From Bog-950 sp964493695 (GTDB lineage: Bacteria > Bacteroidota > Bacteroidia > Chitinophagales > LD1): DNA of 64,000 nucleotides. The position numbers and the translations under genes are program-made. Below the pieces are notes generated by a model. That model was not told the origin of the DNA and did not search any database. It saw nothing but the letters and a program-made list of their open reading frames with translations. This document shows positions 8,482 through 18,900 of this stretch, piece after piece. Position 1 is the stretch's first letter; each line of letters begins with the position of its first letter. The stretch is from contig CAZBPG010000005.1 of the NCBI GenBank assembly GCA_964493695.1, positions 26,500-90,499 of the forward strand, in the 5' to 3' direction.

Positions 8482-8775
8482 ATGGCAGGCAAAAAAAGCT
8501 TTTATTTTACCGAGCATGCGTTGGATGAAATAGACAATGATGATTTACTGATAGAAGATGTAATGGCTGCCGCAGCAACAGGAGAAATAATTGTGAGTTA
8601 TGAAAATGACAAACCCTTTCCTTCGTTTTTAAAACTGGGTTGGTCATCGGCTAAAACAAAGTATCCGGTTCATGTGGTTTGTGCCACAGATGACACTGAC
8701 AGAATACATATTATAACTGCCTACAAACCCGATTTTAACCGGTGGCACAAAAACTTTAAAACCAGAAAAAAATGA
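8482..8775 (+). CDS. DUF4258 protein, putative toxin of a type II toxin-antitoxin pair
   Basis: 97 residues with the DUF4258 signature: FTEHALDEI near the start, GEIIVSYENDKPFPSFLKLG in the middle, PVHVVCATD and IITAYKPDFNRWHKNFKTRKK at the end. The family resembles RelE/HigB-like small basic proteins and is often paired with a YgiT-type zinc-finger partner, exactly as here. The stop and the next ATG overlap (ATGA at 8772), so translation is coupled and the gene order is toxin first. Toxicity is not shown for this protein. Confidence 0.8.
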   Translation: MAGKKSFYFTEHALDEIDNDDLLIEDVMAAAATGEIIVSYENDKPFPSFLKLGWSSAKTKYPVHVVCATDDTDRIHIITAYKPDFNRWHKNFKTRKK

Positions 8776-8999
8776 ACTGCACTCTTTGTAAAAACGGAAA
8801 ACTGAAAAAAGGGACCACCTCAAAAATGTTTGAGAAGGACGGCTCAATTGTGGTTTTTAAAAATGTAAAAGCACTGATTTGCGATAACTGCGGAACAAAG
8901 TTTTTCGACAGTGATACATCCATCCGGCTGTTAAACAAAGCTCGCGAACTCCGCAAACAGGGCACTGAACTGGAAGTAATAAACCTGAAAGCCGCGTAG
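8772..8999 (+). CDS. YgiT-type zinc-finger protein, putative antitoxin
   Basis: 75 residues with two CxxC knuckles: C3-x2-C6 (CTLC) and C38-x2-C41 (CDNCG), the treble-clef zinc site seen in the N-terminal half of MqsA/YgiT antitoxins. The C-terminal HTH of full-length MqsA is absent. The remaining helix (SIRLLNKARELRKQGTELEVINL) is the usual short tail of the DUF4258-linked form. Overlaps the DUF4258 gene by 4 bp. If this is an antitoxin, autoregulation by an HTH is not possible from this chain alone. Confidence 0.78.
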   Translation: MNCTLCKNGKLKKGTTSKMFEKDGSIVVFKNVKALICDNCGTKFFDSDTSIRLLNKARELRKQGTELEVINLKAA

Positions 9000-9011
9000 G
9001 GCTTCGTATCC

Positions 9012-12000
9012 ATGATGTTTTTCAAATTAAACATTCTTTACTCCTACTGGCACCGGCTGTTGTCTTGTGTCTTATGTCTTGCGTCTATGGTCTCTTTCTC
9101 ACAAAGCATAGAGCGGTTCGGCCAGAACCGGGTGCAGTACAAAGATTTCAGTTTCTCTTATTACGAAAGCGACAACTTCATTACTTACTATTATCCGGGC
9201 GGGCAGGATATTGCCAAATACGTTATCAAAGCCGCTGAAGATAACAGCGATGAAATTTCGAAAATACTCGACTACCGGTACAAGCGCAAGATCGACATTA
9301 TTGTTTACAACAACATCAACGAACTGAACCAAACCAACGTTGGTGTTTACGACCCCGGTCAGGTACAGGGCGGCACTACCAAAATACCCGACAGCAAACT
9401 GTTTGTTTACTTCAATGGCGACCACCGGAACCTCGATAAACAGATACGCGAAGGCATTGCAAAAATTTATATCGACAAGTTAGTGCAGGGAACCACCTTT
9501 GGCGAAGTTATTCAGAATGCCGTGTTGCTCAACCTGCCCGACTGGTATAAAACAGGCCTGGGAAAATACATTGGCGAGCCCTGGACCAGCGATGATGAAG
9601 ACCGCCTGCGCGATGGAATTACAGACGGCCGTTTTCAAAAACTGAACAAGCTGCCACCGGAGGAAGCCATTTTTGTGGGTAAGAGCATTTGGCATTATAT
9701 AGAGGAAGTGCACGGCAAAAGCACGGTAAGCAACGTGCTTTACCTCACCCGCATTAACCGCAGCGTTGACAATGGCTTTACGTTTGTGCTCGGCACCAAT
9801 CTTTCCGAAACGTTAACCGACTGGTATGCTTATTACCTCAACCGGTTCAATAACGAATCAAAAATTTCTTCGCTGCCCGATGGACCGGTGAAAGCCGGAA
9901 TCAGAAAAGGAATTGATTACTACCAGCCCAAGTTAAGTGCCGATGGAAAACATGTAGCGTATGCCAGCAACGATATGGGTCGTTACAAAATTCATTTGCT
10001 CAATACCGAAACCGGTAAAACCAAAGTGCTGTTCAGGGGCGGATGGCGCACCAACACCATGATTACCGACCAGAGTATTCCGCTACTGGCTTTTGACCCC
10101 ACCGGTAAGCGGCTTGCTTTTATTACCGATAAGCGTTCCGAAATTTTTATCCGGTTCTACGATGTAGAAAAAAAGAAGATGGAGAAAAACCCTGTCCGCA
10201 AATTTCAGAAGGTGGTCAGCTTTTCGTTTATGGACTCGAAACAGTTAGTGATGAGTGCCGTGCAGAACGGGCAAACAGATGTCTTTTTGTATAACATCGG
10301 CTCTACCACCACCCGGAAAATTACAGACGATTATTTTGACGACCTCTACCCTGCTTACATTTCAGCCGACAGCATCCGCGGAATTATGTTCGCCAGTAAC
10401 CGCGAAGACGATACCCTGCGCCAGCAGCGTTACGAAAGCCAGGTGATGAACAAGCAACTGGATTTGTTCTTTTACGATTTAGATGCCAACCAGAATGTGC
10501 TGTACCGCATTACCTCCACTCCTTTTGCCAACGAAACCGCTCCGCAAAATTTAAACGACAGCACCTTTTGCTTTTTAAGCGATAACAACGGAGTGCGCAA
10601 CCGGTATATCGGCCACTTTGAAAGTGTGTTTGACCATAACCAAAAAACCATCCGTTTTGTTTCGAAAGAAACCGGTGATACAGATTCGCTGCAGGTGCAC
10701 GAAAGTGTTTCTGCCGAATCTATGATTGACAAAAGTCTGGAGGAGTTAAAAGACACATCGTTTCAGAAAGTTTACAAAGTGGGCGGGGTTACGGCTTCCT
10801 ATACCAACTATACTTACAACATCCGCGAACAAACGGTAGTGCCGCAAAAAAATCTGGTGCTCGACATGTTCCGTATCAACAACAAAATCCAGTTCCGCAA
10901 GTACAACACAGAAACCACCGCTTCACCGGGCAGGGCACCGGTGATGGATTACATGCTTAAACTGCAAAATAAAGCACAGGAGGCTGTAAGCACCGAACCG
11001 AAACAACCGTTAACTGCCAGCGGAAAAACGTTGTTAGAAGTTTACGATTCTATTAAAGCCAGCAAAGGCAAACGCTCTTTCGATTTTCAAAGCGAGTTTG
11101 ACTACGGCATTAAACTCTTCGACTGGGATTCTGCTTCATCTTCCAAACTGGCCGAAGCACAAAACGGATATGTGTTCCGCTTTTCGCGCGTGCGGCCGTA
11201 TTTCGTACGCTTTGCAGTAGATAAGGTAATTGCCAATTTTGATAACGGCCCCATCATCACTTTGTATCAGCCGTTCATCGGCCGGTATTTTAACGCACCG
11301 GTGCCGTTGGCAATTAAAGTCGGCATTACCGATTTGCTCGATAACTACAAAATATATGGCGGCATCCGCATTCCGTTTCAGGACCCGGCAAAAAATCTGG
11401 AGTACTTCATCACCTACGAGAATCTTAAAAAGCGTTTAGATAAAAAACTGACTTTCTACAGAGGAAGCCGCTCCGGTGCTATAGTTTTTACTGATGACTA
11501 TCTGAATCAGGTGGTTGGACAATCAGAGTTCAGTCTTAAAACTAACTATCTGGAACTTGATTTAAGATATGCGCTCGATGTATTAAACGGCTTGCTCTTC
11601 CGCTTCGGTTTCCGCAACGACAATATTTTGGTAAAGGCCATTGATCAACCGAGTCTGGCTTTCCCTAAAATTTCTGACAACTGGCTTTCGTTCCGCACCG
11701 AATACGTTTTTGATAACTGTATTGAAGTAGCCACTAATATCCGGTACGGTACGCGCTTTAAAGTTTTTGCCGAAGTGCAAAAAGAATTTCCAACTAAGAA
11801 TAAAACCTACTCGGGCGATTTCGATTTACCGGTGCCGCAGTTTAACAACAAAGTGCTTTCCATTTTCGGTTTCGATTTGCGCCACTACCAGAAAGTATAT
11901 AAGCAGATTATATGGGCCAACCGCATTGCTGCCGGTGCATCGTTCGGCACAGCAAAAATGATTTACTATGCCGGTGGCCTCGAAAACTGGATAACCGCTC

Positions 12001-12485
12001 CGCGGGTTTCCAAGTGGGACGAAACCACACCCATCAATTACAATAACAATTACGCGTTTCAAACTCTCGCCTCACCTATCCGCGGGTTTAAGCAAAACGC
12101 ACGCAATGGCGATAAATACATTGTGTTCAACAGCGAATTACGGGTACCCATATTTGCAGCACTCATCCGCGGCAATATTAAATCGGAGTTTATCCGCAAC
12201 TTTCAGTTAGTGGCTTTCTTCGATGCCGGCACTGCCTGGGAAGGTGCAACTCCGTGGTCGGGTAACAATCCCTTATTCAGTCAGCAATTCTATAATCCTC
12301 CGCAGAACCCTTCGGTGATTGTAAAGTTGCAGCGTTACAAAAATCCTTTCATCATGGGTTTTGGTCCGGGAGTGCGCACTACCTTCCTCGGATACTTTAT
12401 CCGCTTTGATACCGCCTGGGGCTACGACACCGGTCTTGTTTCTAAATATCCGGCTTACTATCTTTCGTTCGGCTTAGATTTTTAA
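9012..12485 (+). CDS. Giant outer-membrane protein: peptidase-MA-like domain, TolB-like propeller, surface-antigen barrel
   Basis: 1157 residues. Residues 1-31 are a signal peptide (ends VSFSQ). Residues about 32-270 resemble the peptidase-MA-like/TolB-N region of conserved Bacteroidota proteins (DYRYKRKIDIIVYNN, LPDWYKTGLGKYIGEPW), but no HExxH zinc motif is visible, so this part is probably not a peptidase. Residues about 290-560 are WD40-like/PD40 propeller blades (PKLSADGKHVAYASNDMGRYKIHLLN; DPTGKRLAFITDKRSEIFI). The C-terminal 400 residues read as beta strands and finish with FFDAGTAWEG and GPGVRTTFLGYFIRFDTAWGY, the end of a BamA/Omp85-type surface-antigen barrel. The role of this family is not established. 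The signal-peptide coding region contains a degenerate heptamer repeat (see findings). Confidence 0.75.
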   Translation: MMFFKLNILYSYWHRLLSCVLCLASMVSFSQSIERFGQNRVQYKDFSFSYYESDNFITYYYPGGQDIAKYVIKAAEDNSDEISKILDYRYKRKIDIIVYNNINELNQTNVGVYDPGQVQGGTTKIPDSKLFVYFNGDHRNLDKQIREGIAKIYIDKLVQGTTFGEVIQNAVLLNLPDWYKTGLGKYIGEPWTSDDEDRLRDGITDGRFQKLNKLPPEEAIFVGKSIWHYIEEVHGKSTVSNVLYLTRINRSVDNGFTFVLGTNLSETLTDWYAYYLNRFNNESKISSLPDGPVKAGIRKGIDYYQPKLSADGKHVAYASNDMGRYKIHLLNTETGKTKVLFRGGWRTNTMITDQSIPLLAFDPTGKRLAFITDKRSEIFIRFYDVEKKKMEKNPVRKFQKVVSFSFMDSKQLVMSAVQNGQTDVFLYNIGSTTTRKITDDYFDDLYPAYISADSIRGIMFASNREDDTLRQQRYESQVMNKQLDLFFYDLDANQNVLYRITSTPFANETAPQNLNDSTFCFLSDNNGVRNRYIGHFESVFDHNQKTIRFVSKETGDTDSLQVHESVSAESMIDKSLEELKDTSFQKVYKVGGVTASYTNYTYNIREQTVVPQKNLVLDMFRINNKIQFRKYNTETTASPGRAPVMDYMLKLQNKAQEAVSTEPKQPLTASGKTLLEVYDSIKASKGKRSFDFQSEFDYGIKLFDWDSASSSKLAEAQNGYVFRFSRVRPYFVRFAVDKVIANFDNGPIITLYQPFIGRYFNAPVPLAIKVGITDLLDNYKIYGGIRIPFQDPAKNLEYFITYENLKKRLDKKLTFYRGSRSGAIVFTDDYLNQVVGQSEFSLKTNYLELDLRYALDVLNGLLFRFGFRNDNILVKAIDQPSLAFPKISDNWLSFRTEYVFDNCIEVATNIRYGTRFKVFAEVQKEFPTKNKTYSGDFDLPVPQFNNKVLSIFGFDLRHYQKVYKQIIWANRIAAGASFGTAKMIYYAGGLENWITAPRVSKWDETTPINYNNNYAFQTLASPIRGFKQNARNGDKYIVFNSELRVPIFAALIRGNIKSEFIRNFQLVAFFDAGTAWEGATPWSGNNPLFSQQFYNPPQNPSVIVKLQRYKNPFIMGFGPGVRTTFLGYFIRFDTAWGYDTGLVSKYPAYYLSFGLDF
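9061..9088 (+). repeat. Degenerate heptanucleotide repeat within signal-peptide codons
   Basis: Four consecutive 7-mers: TGTCTTG, TGTCTTA, TGTCTTG, CGTCTAT. They code for the hydrophobic core of the signal peptide of the 9012-12485 protein (LSCVLCLASM region). Confidence 0.7.
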
Positions 12486-12536
12486 TCAACCTTCAATTCG
12501 TATCATTGCAGCCTGAAAAAAAAATATGCTGCTCCA

Positions 12537-14093
12537 ATGAAATTTGCACTCCTGTTCTTTTCCGGTTGTTTGGTTTCTCTCGTTTCTGCCCAGCCGCTTT
12601 TCGATACTTCTATCAACAACTTTCTTGACCCCACTTTAAAACCCTTCTATTTTAACGTAGCATCAGGCGACCCGCAACAGCACAGCGTTATCATCTGGAC
12701 CAAAGTGTGGAGCGATAACAACCAACCGGTACCGGTAAGGTGGCAGATGGCAGCAGACACTGCCATGCAAACCGTTGTGGCATCAGGTGAAGTGAATGCT
12801 GTTTACGAATCTGCTTACACCGTAAAGATTTCAGCACAACGTTTACAACCAAACACCACTTATTTCTATCGGTTCGAAGCGGGAAACATTTTTTCTCCCA
12901 TCGGTAGAACAAGAACCGCACCGGTGCAGGCCGGTGAGTTAAAATTTGCTGTAGTAAGCCGCAATAATTACGAGCAGGGTTTTTTCAACGCTTACCGGTT
13001 AATTGCCAACCAACCCGAAATTAACGCAGTAATACATTTAGGCGATTACATTTACGAATACGGTGCCCGTAAAATAGACGGAAAGAGAACCGTGCGCGCC
13101 CACATTCCTGACCATGAAATTCTAAACCTGCAGGATTACCGCAGCCGCTATGCGCAATACCGGCTCGATAAAGATTTGCAGGAAGCCCACCGCTTGCACC
13201 CTTTTGTTACCGAATGGGACGATCATGAATTTGCCAACGATACTTACAAAGAAGGAGCAAAAAATCACCAGCCGGAAGAGGGCGACTGGGAAACGCGAAA
13301 AGCCACCGCCAAACAGGCTTACTTCGAATGGCTGCCCATAACCGATAATCCGGAAAAGAGCGTAACACGGAAGATCAGTTTCGGCAACCTGGCCGACCTG
13401 TTTATGCTGGACGGTCGCGTGGAAGGAAGAAGCAAACCGGGCACCACTGCTTACGATACAATTATTGAATCAGCCGGCCGGACCATGCTTGGCAAAAAAC
13501 AAAGCGACTGGCTCACATCCGGCATAGAAGCATCTCCCGCCCGCTGGAAAATCATCGGCAACCAAGTGGTATTTTCAGAACTGGATGCACATCAGCTTAC
13601 TAAAGAACATCGAATAAACCAGGACGCATGGGACGGATATCCGGTGGAGCGAAAGGAAATTCTCGATTCGTTTTATGCGCACAGTGTAAAAAATATTTTG
13701 GTGCTCACCGGTGACATTCACCTTTCGTGGGCATTCGATTTAGTGCAAAGTCCGAAAGATAAGAACCGATACGACCGTAAAACCGGCAAAGGGGTTATCG
13801 GTGCCGAAATTGTTACCCCGAGTATTTCTACCAATGGTTTGGGTGAGCGCTTCCCTCGGGGATTATGCAATATGATTGGAAGTATTCTAAAACGTAAATC
13901 TACCAACCCGCATCTGCGTTTTCAAAACTTAGTTGACCACGGCTATGTTTTACTCGACCTAAACAACGAGCGCGCTAAAGCCACCTGGAATTATTGTAAA
14001 ACCGTACGTAAAAAATCGGAAAAATTTTCGGCTAAAAATAGCTGGGTAAGCGATTACAACACCAACCGGTTGGTGAAAGTGAAAAAGCAGTAA
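12537..14093 (+). CDS. PhoD-like secreted phosphatase lacking the usual metal-site cysteine
   Basis: 518 residues with signal peptide 1-18 (VSAQP). An N-terminal PhoD_N beta-sandwich (FYFNVASGDPQQHSVIIWTKVW, residues 37-58; NTTYFYRFEAG at 106-116) precedes the PhoD metallophosphoesterase domain: HLGDYIYEYG (168-176), WDDHEFANDTYKEG (residues about 227-240), and GDIHLSWAFDL (about 394-404). These supply the Asp/His metal ligands of an alkaline phosphatase/phosphodiesterase. In family members I recall, the strand before HLGDYIYEYG reads SCQNYEQG. Here it is SRNNYEQG (Ser141-Arg142), so the cysteine expected to ligate Fe(III) is Arg. Otherwise intact. It converges with aspS with no spacer (stops at 14093/14094). 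Confidence 0.88.
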   Translation: MKFALLFFSGCLVSLVSAQPLFDTSINNFLDPTLKPFYFNVASGDPQQHSVIIWTKVWSDNNQPVPVRWQMAADTAMQTVVASGEVNAVYESAYTVKISAQRLQPNTTYFYRFEAGNIFSPIGRTRTAPVQAGELKFAVVSRNNYEQGFFNAYRLIANQPEINAVIHLGDYIYEYGARKIDGKRTVRAHIPDHEILNLQDYRSRYAQYRLDKDLQEAHRLHPFVTEWDDHEFANDTYKEGAKNHQPEEGDWETRKATAKQAYFEWLPITDNPEKSVTRKISFGNLADLFMLDGRVEGRSKPGTTAYDTIIESAGRTMLGKKQSDWLTSGIEASPARWKIIGNQVVFSELDAHQLTKEHRINQDAWDGYPVERKEILDSFYAHSVKNILVLTGDIHLSWAFDLVQSPKDKNRYDRKTGKGVIGAEIVTPSISTNGLGERFPRGLCNMIGSILKRKSTNPHLRFQNLVDHGYVLLDLNNERAKATWNYCKTVRKKSEKFSAKNSWVSDYNTNRLVKVKKQ

Positions 14094-15851
14094 TTACTTT
14101 ATCACACTTATTCCAACTTCCTTCAGTGCCTTTTCATCCACCGGTGTAGGAGCATCCATCATCAAATCTCTTCCACCCGAAGTTTTAGGATAAGCAATTA
14201 CATCGCGAATCGTTTCGCCACCGGTCATCAGCATTACGATTCTGTCTAAGCCGAAAGCACAGCCACCGTGAGGTGGTGCACCGTATTTAAAGGCATTCAG
14301 CATAAAGCCGAACTTCTTATCGCGGTCTTCTTCTGTCAATCCAAGATTTTTGAAAACCCGCTCCTGAATATCTTTTTGGTGTATGCGGATAGACCCGGAA
14401 AGAATTTCGTTACCATTCATCACCATGTCATACGTTTGAGCACGAACACGCGTAGGGTCAGTATCAAAATACTGCATATCTTCCGGATGCGGGGAGCAGA
14501 ACGGATGATGCGCAAAAGTTATCTCCCCGCTCTCCTCATCTTTTTCGAAAAGAGGAAAATCAACAATCCACAAAACGCTCCAAGCTTTTTCATCAATCCA
14601 GTTATTCTTCTTAGCCAGTTCCAAACGTAAATCGCCCAGCGATTTACGAACCTTTGATGTTTTATCAGCAGCAATCAACAACAAATCACCTTTCTGAGCT
14701 TCAAAAGCTTTTCCAATCTCGCGCAGTTGTTCTTCGTTAAAAAATTTATCAATCGAAGACTTCACTGTTCCATCTTCGTTGAACTTAATGTTTATCAAAC
14801 CACTTAATCCCCGGTGGCTGGCTTTTACAAACTCCGTCAACTCATCGGTTTGCTTACGTGAATACGCAGCGCAGCCTTTAGCATTCAGTCCGGCAACAAT
14901 TCCACCACCGGTAACAGCATTATTAAAAACAGCAAACTCAGATTTTGGCAGAACCTCGTTCAACTCTACAATCTTACAATCGAATCGCAAATCGGGTTTA
15001 TCGCTGCCGTAAAGTTTCAGCGCGTCATCATAACGCAAGCGTGGAAGTTCGGACAACTCATAGTTCAGCACCTTTTTAAATACATGCTGAATCAACCCTC
15101 CAAAGGTTTCAAAAATATCTTCCTGATGAACAAAACTCATTTCGCAGTCCACCTGGGTGAACTCCGGTTGGCGGTCACCGCGAAAATCTTCATCGCGAAA
15201 ACATCTCACAATCTGATAATACCGGTCCATACCGGCTACCATCAACAACTGCTTCAAGATTTGAGGTGATTGAGGAAGCGCATAAAAACTTCCGTGCTGT
15301 AACCGTGACGGCACCAGGAAATCGCGTGCACCCTCCGGGGTACTTTTAATCAAATTTGGAGTTTCTATCTCTATAAATTCTTTTGCGTCTAAAAACTCCC
15401 GCACCGCCTTGTTTATTTGCGCCCGCATAATAAGCGTATCGCGCATTTTTGGTCTGCGAATATCCAGGTAGCGATATTTCAAACGCAGTTCTTCATTGCC
15501 GTCTGTTTCATTTTCTATAATAAAAGGCGGGGTTTCGCTTTCGCTTAAAACAGTAAGTCCTGACACGATAATTTCAATTTCACCGGTGGGCATATTCGGG
15601 TTCTTACTGCTGCGTTCGGCTACCTTTCCTTTTACTTGAATTACAAACTCACGTCCGAGTTTTTTCGTCATGTCAAAAAGTAACGCATCAGTTTCGGGAT
15701 TGAAAACAAGCTGTGTAATTCCATACCGGTCGCGCAAATCAACAAATGTCATAGCCCCCAACGCACGGGTTTTTTGCACCCAACCGCTTAGGATTACTTC
15801 ATTTCCAACATTCTTCAGGTTCAATTCACCACAGGTATTTGTTCTGTACAT
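14094..15851 (-). CDS. aspS: Aspartyl-tRNA synthetase
   Basis: 585 residues from the ATG at 15851. A longer frame adds 14 residues, but MYRTNTCGELNLKN is the normal bacterial start. Charges tRNA-Asp in the cytoplasm. Visible parts: N-terminal OB-fold anticodon domain (VILSGWVQKTRALGAMTFVDLRDRYG), class II motif 2 (FRDEDFRGDRQPEFTQ), the bacterial GAD insertion between motifs 2 and 3 (residues about 275-420), and motif 3 (GCAFGLDRIVMLMTG). It is full length with all motifs intact. Divergent from the 15979 adhesin gene. Bacterial AspRS comes in discriminating and non-discriminating forms; the sequence alone does not settle which this is. Confidence 0.97.
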   Translation of the reverse strand: MYRTNTCGELNLKNVGNEVILSGWVQKTRALGAMTFVDLRDRYGITQLVFNPETDALLFDMTKKLGREFVIQVKGKVAERSSKNPNMPTGEIEIIVSGLTVLSESETPPFIIENETDGNEELRLKYRYLDIRRPKMRDTLIMRAQINKAVREFLDAKEFIEIETPNLIKSTPEGARDFLVPSRLQHGSFYALPQSPQILKQLLMVAGMDRYYQIVRCFRDEDFRGDRQPEFTQVDCEMSFVHQEDIFETFGGLIQHVFKKVLNYELSELPRLRYDDALKLYGSDKPDLRFDCKIVELNEVLPKSEFAVFNNAVTGGGIVAGLNAKGCAAYSRKQTDELTEFVKASHRGLSGLINIKFNEDGTVKSSIDKFFNEEQLREIGKAFEAQKGDLLLIAADKTSKVRKSLGDLRLELAKKNNWIDEKAWSVLWIVDFPLFEKDEESGEITFAHHPFCSPHPEDMQYFDTDPTRVRAQTYDMVMNGNEILSGSIRIHQKDIQERVFKNLGLTEEDRDKKFGFMLNAFKYGAPPHGGCAFGLDRIVMLMTGGETIRDVIAYPKTSGGRDLMMDAPTPVDEKALKEVGISVIK

Positions 15852-15978
15852 AACATCAAAATTTGAGGCGGTGAAAATAATTATTTGCCTCACACAAACT
15901 TTCTCCTGTCCATTTACAACGTATTCCCTATATTTCGCATCTTTTTTCGAACAATAAACCTTGATTAAGCCAATTTTG

Positions 15979-18900
15979 ATGCGTTTCTACCAGAACCTCT
16001 TTCTTTCAGTTTTTGCCGCTTTACTTTTTTGCCAACCGGTTCTTGCCACTCACAACATGGGTAAAGATATTCAATACGAGTGTCTGGGTTTAGTGGGTGG
16101 AAACATGCGCTACAAAATTACCATCCGTTACTATCGCAATTGTTGGGATAACCAGTCACAAAGTCAGGCAGTAAATGCACCCACCAGTGTATCTCTACAG
16201 GTTTCTGCGTTAAATTGCACTTTATCACAAACCAACTACACCGTAAATCTTGACCCCGCGGCACAACCTGCCAACGGCACTGAAGTATCACAACTTTGTC
16301 CTTCACAGATTGCCTCCAGCGGTTGCAACTGGACAAGTTCAGGTAATCCCCCTTATCCGGGAGTAGAGATATATACCTATACCAGAACCGTTGACGTGCC
16401 ACCCGGATGTACACAGGTAACTTTCGGCACTACTGATTGTTGTCGCAACGGAGCCATCAACAATATTAACAACCCGGGCGGTGAGGATTTATCTATCAAA
16501 GCAACCGTTAACAACAGTATTGACCCCGCTACCGGTCAGCCATATTGCAACAACTCTGTAGCATTTACCAATCAACCGGTTCCGTTTTTCTGCCTGGGTT
16601 CTAACGTAACCTTCAATCACGGAGCTGTGGATGTGGACGGAGATTCTCTGGTTTATTCCCTGATAAATCCGATGAACGGAGGAACACTCCCATATACCAA
16701 TATTCTGTTTGCAGCAAACTATACGGTAAATTGTCCAATCCGTACAATACCTGCCAACTCTTTCCAGTTTAATACCCAAACAGGGCAAATGCAGTTTGTT
16801 CCGGGCTTTCAGGAACAGGATGTATTAGCGGTTCGCGTGGATGAGTATAGAGATGGTGTGCTGATTGGTTCCACAATGCGCGATATTCAGGTGGTTATTC
16901 TTAACTGCGCTATTGCTATCCCAAATCAGAACCCTATTACCAACGTGCAGAACGGAAATCAGGTAGACTCTTTAAGCGTTCAGGTTTGTCCCGGTACCCC
17001 ATTACGCTTCGATATTCTTTGCACCGACCCGGCCAACCACAACCTCGTTATAACCAGTAATATTAATACCACACCTTCTGCTATTCCGGGAGCAACGATG
17101 ACACAGGTAGGAACCGGTGATACTGTAACCGCCCGAATTGACTGGACACCCCTGCCGGGCGATACCGGTTGCCATAATTTTGTTTTGACAGCCGAAAATA
17201 ACGATTGCCCCATCAACGGTCAGTATACCAGAGTGTATTCTATTTGTGTTTTTACAGAAGTACAACTGCTTACAGCCAGCACAACGTATTGCGGAACACC
17301 GGTTCAGCTTACAGCCACCGGAGGAACCAATTTTTCATGGATACCCTCCACCGGGCCTAATGGTGTATCAAATCCTAATATTTACAACCCAACAGTTACA
17401 CCGGCAACTTCAACCATGTATTATTTCAGTTCCGATTGCGGAACAGATTCTGTGTTTGTAGGAGCCGCTCCTCCTTTCACCTATGATGCGGGACCGGGTG
17501 GAAGTATTTGTCAAAATGGCCAGTTACCGTTGAATGCTACGGTAGATAACCTATATACACCTTATCATTTTCAATGGGTGCCCGGCAATGGCTTATTGGA
17601 CCCGATAGCTAACGTACCAAACGATACTGTACCTAATCCGGTAGCAAGTCCGTTGGTAACCACAAAGTATTATCTCTATATAACCGGAGCTAACGGTTGT
17701 ACGAATGTTGACTCAGTTACTGTGAATGTAGCCGGCTCCGGACCTAACATAGTTGCACAGGCACAGCCTACCAACGTCTGTCCGGGCGATCCTGTTAACC
17801 TGAATATTGTTACTAATCCGCAAAGTTGTGGCGTTGCCCAGACTCCATGTACCGGGCATGTTGTGGAAGCGCAGATAGGAACCGGTACAGGTGTAACACC
17901 AACCGGTTCGGCTACTCAGTATCCAACTATCTACGGCCATTACAGCAGAAGTGCCCGCCATCAGTTTTTGTACTTGCAAAGCGAGTTGAATGCGTTAGCG
18001 GGTTCCGGAGGGACTATTGACAGCATTGCATTTTATATGGATGATGTAACCGGGGTACTGGATACCATGAAGAATTTCGAGATAAAGATGGCATGCACAC
18101 AAGCAACTTCATTAACCACCTGGCAACCCAACCTGGTAACAGTTTTTGTTCCCAAGAGTGTCCCGCTAGGAATTGTTGATGGATGGGTAACTCACCGGCT
18201 TGACTTCCCTTACGATTGGGATGGCTCATCGAACTTGGTAGTGGATGTTTGTTTTGACAATACCGGTAGCCCTACCGTGTTGAATAAGAAAATGCAGATG
18301 ACCCCCACATCATTTTCTTCTGTTTATTATTCAAAGGGAAATACCAGCCAGTGCGGAGTTACAGGTGTACCTACCAGCAGTGTCAACAGACCTAATGCCA
18401 AGTTTAATATTTGTGTTACAGATGTTGCAGGTTTACCCATTTTATGGACACCAAGTGTGGGACCAAATGCGCCAACTCCAGTTGATATCGTAAATCCGGT
18501 CGCGCATCCGGAATCTCCGGTGATTTACGGGGTAGATGTAACTGCTGCAAACGGCTGCCACAGTCAGGATTTTGTTTATATAAATGTAGATACATCAGTT
18601 CGCTTTTATGCATTTCCTATAGACACATTTTTCTGCAATCCGGTGCCGGTTCAGTTGACTACTGTTACTTTTGGAAATCCTTTACCAGGCAATAGTTTTA
18701 GTTATCAATGGACAAATCTTACTACTAACACATCCGCAGGAACCGGTTCGTCTATTACCGTAAATCCAACTACTAACACTGATTATTTAGTCACGCTTAC
18801 AGGTGGTACTTGTACTTTGCACGACACTGTTCACGTTAGAACCGGAAACAGCATCCCTGTGAATTTGCTAATCGACTCCATTAGTTGTTTTGGAACAAAT

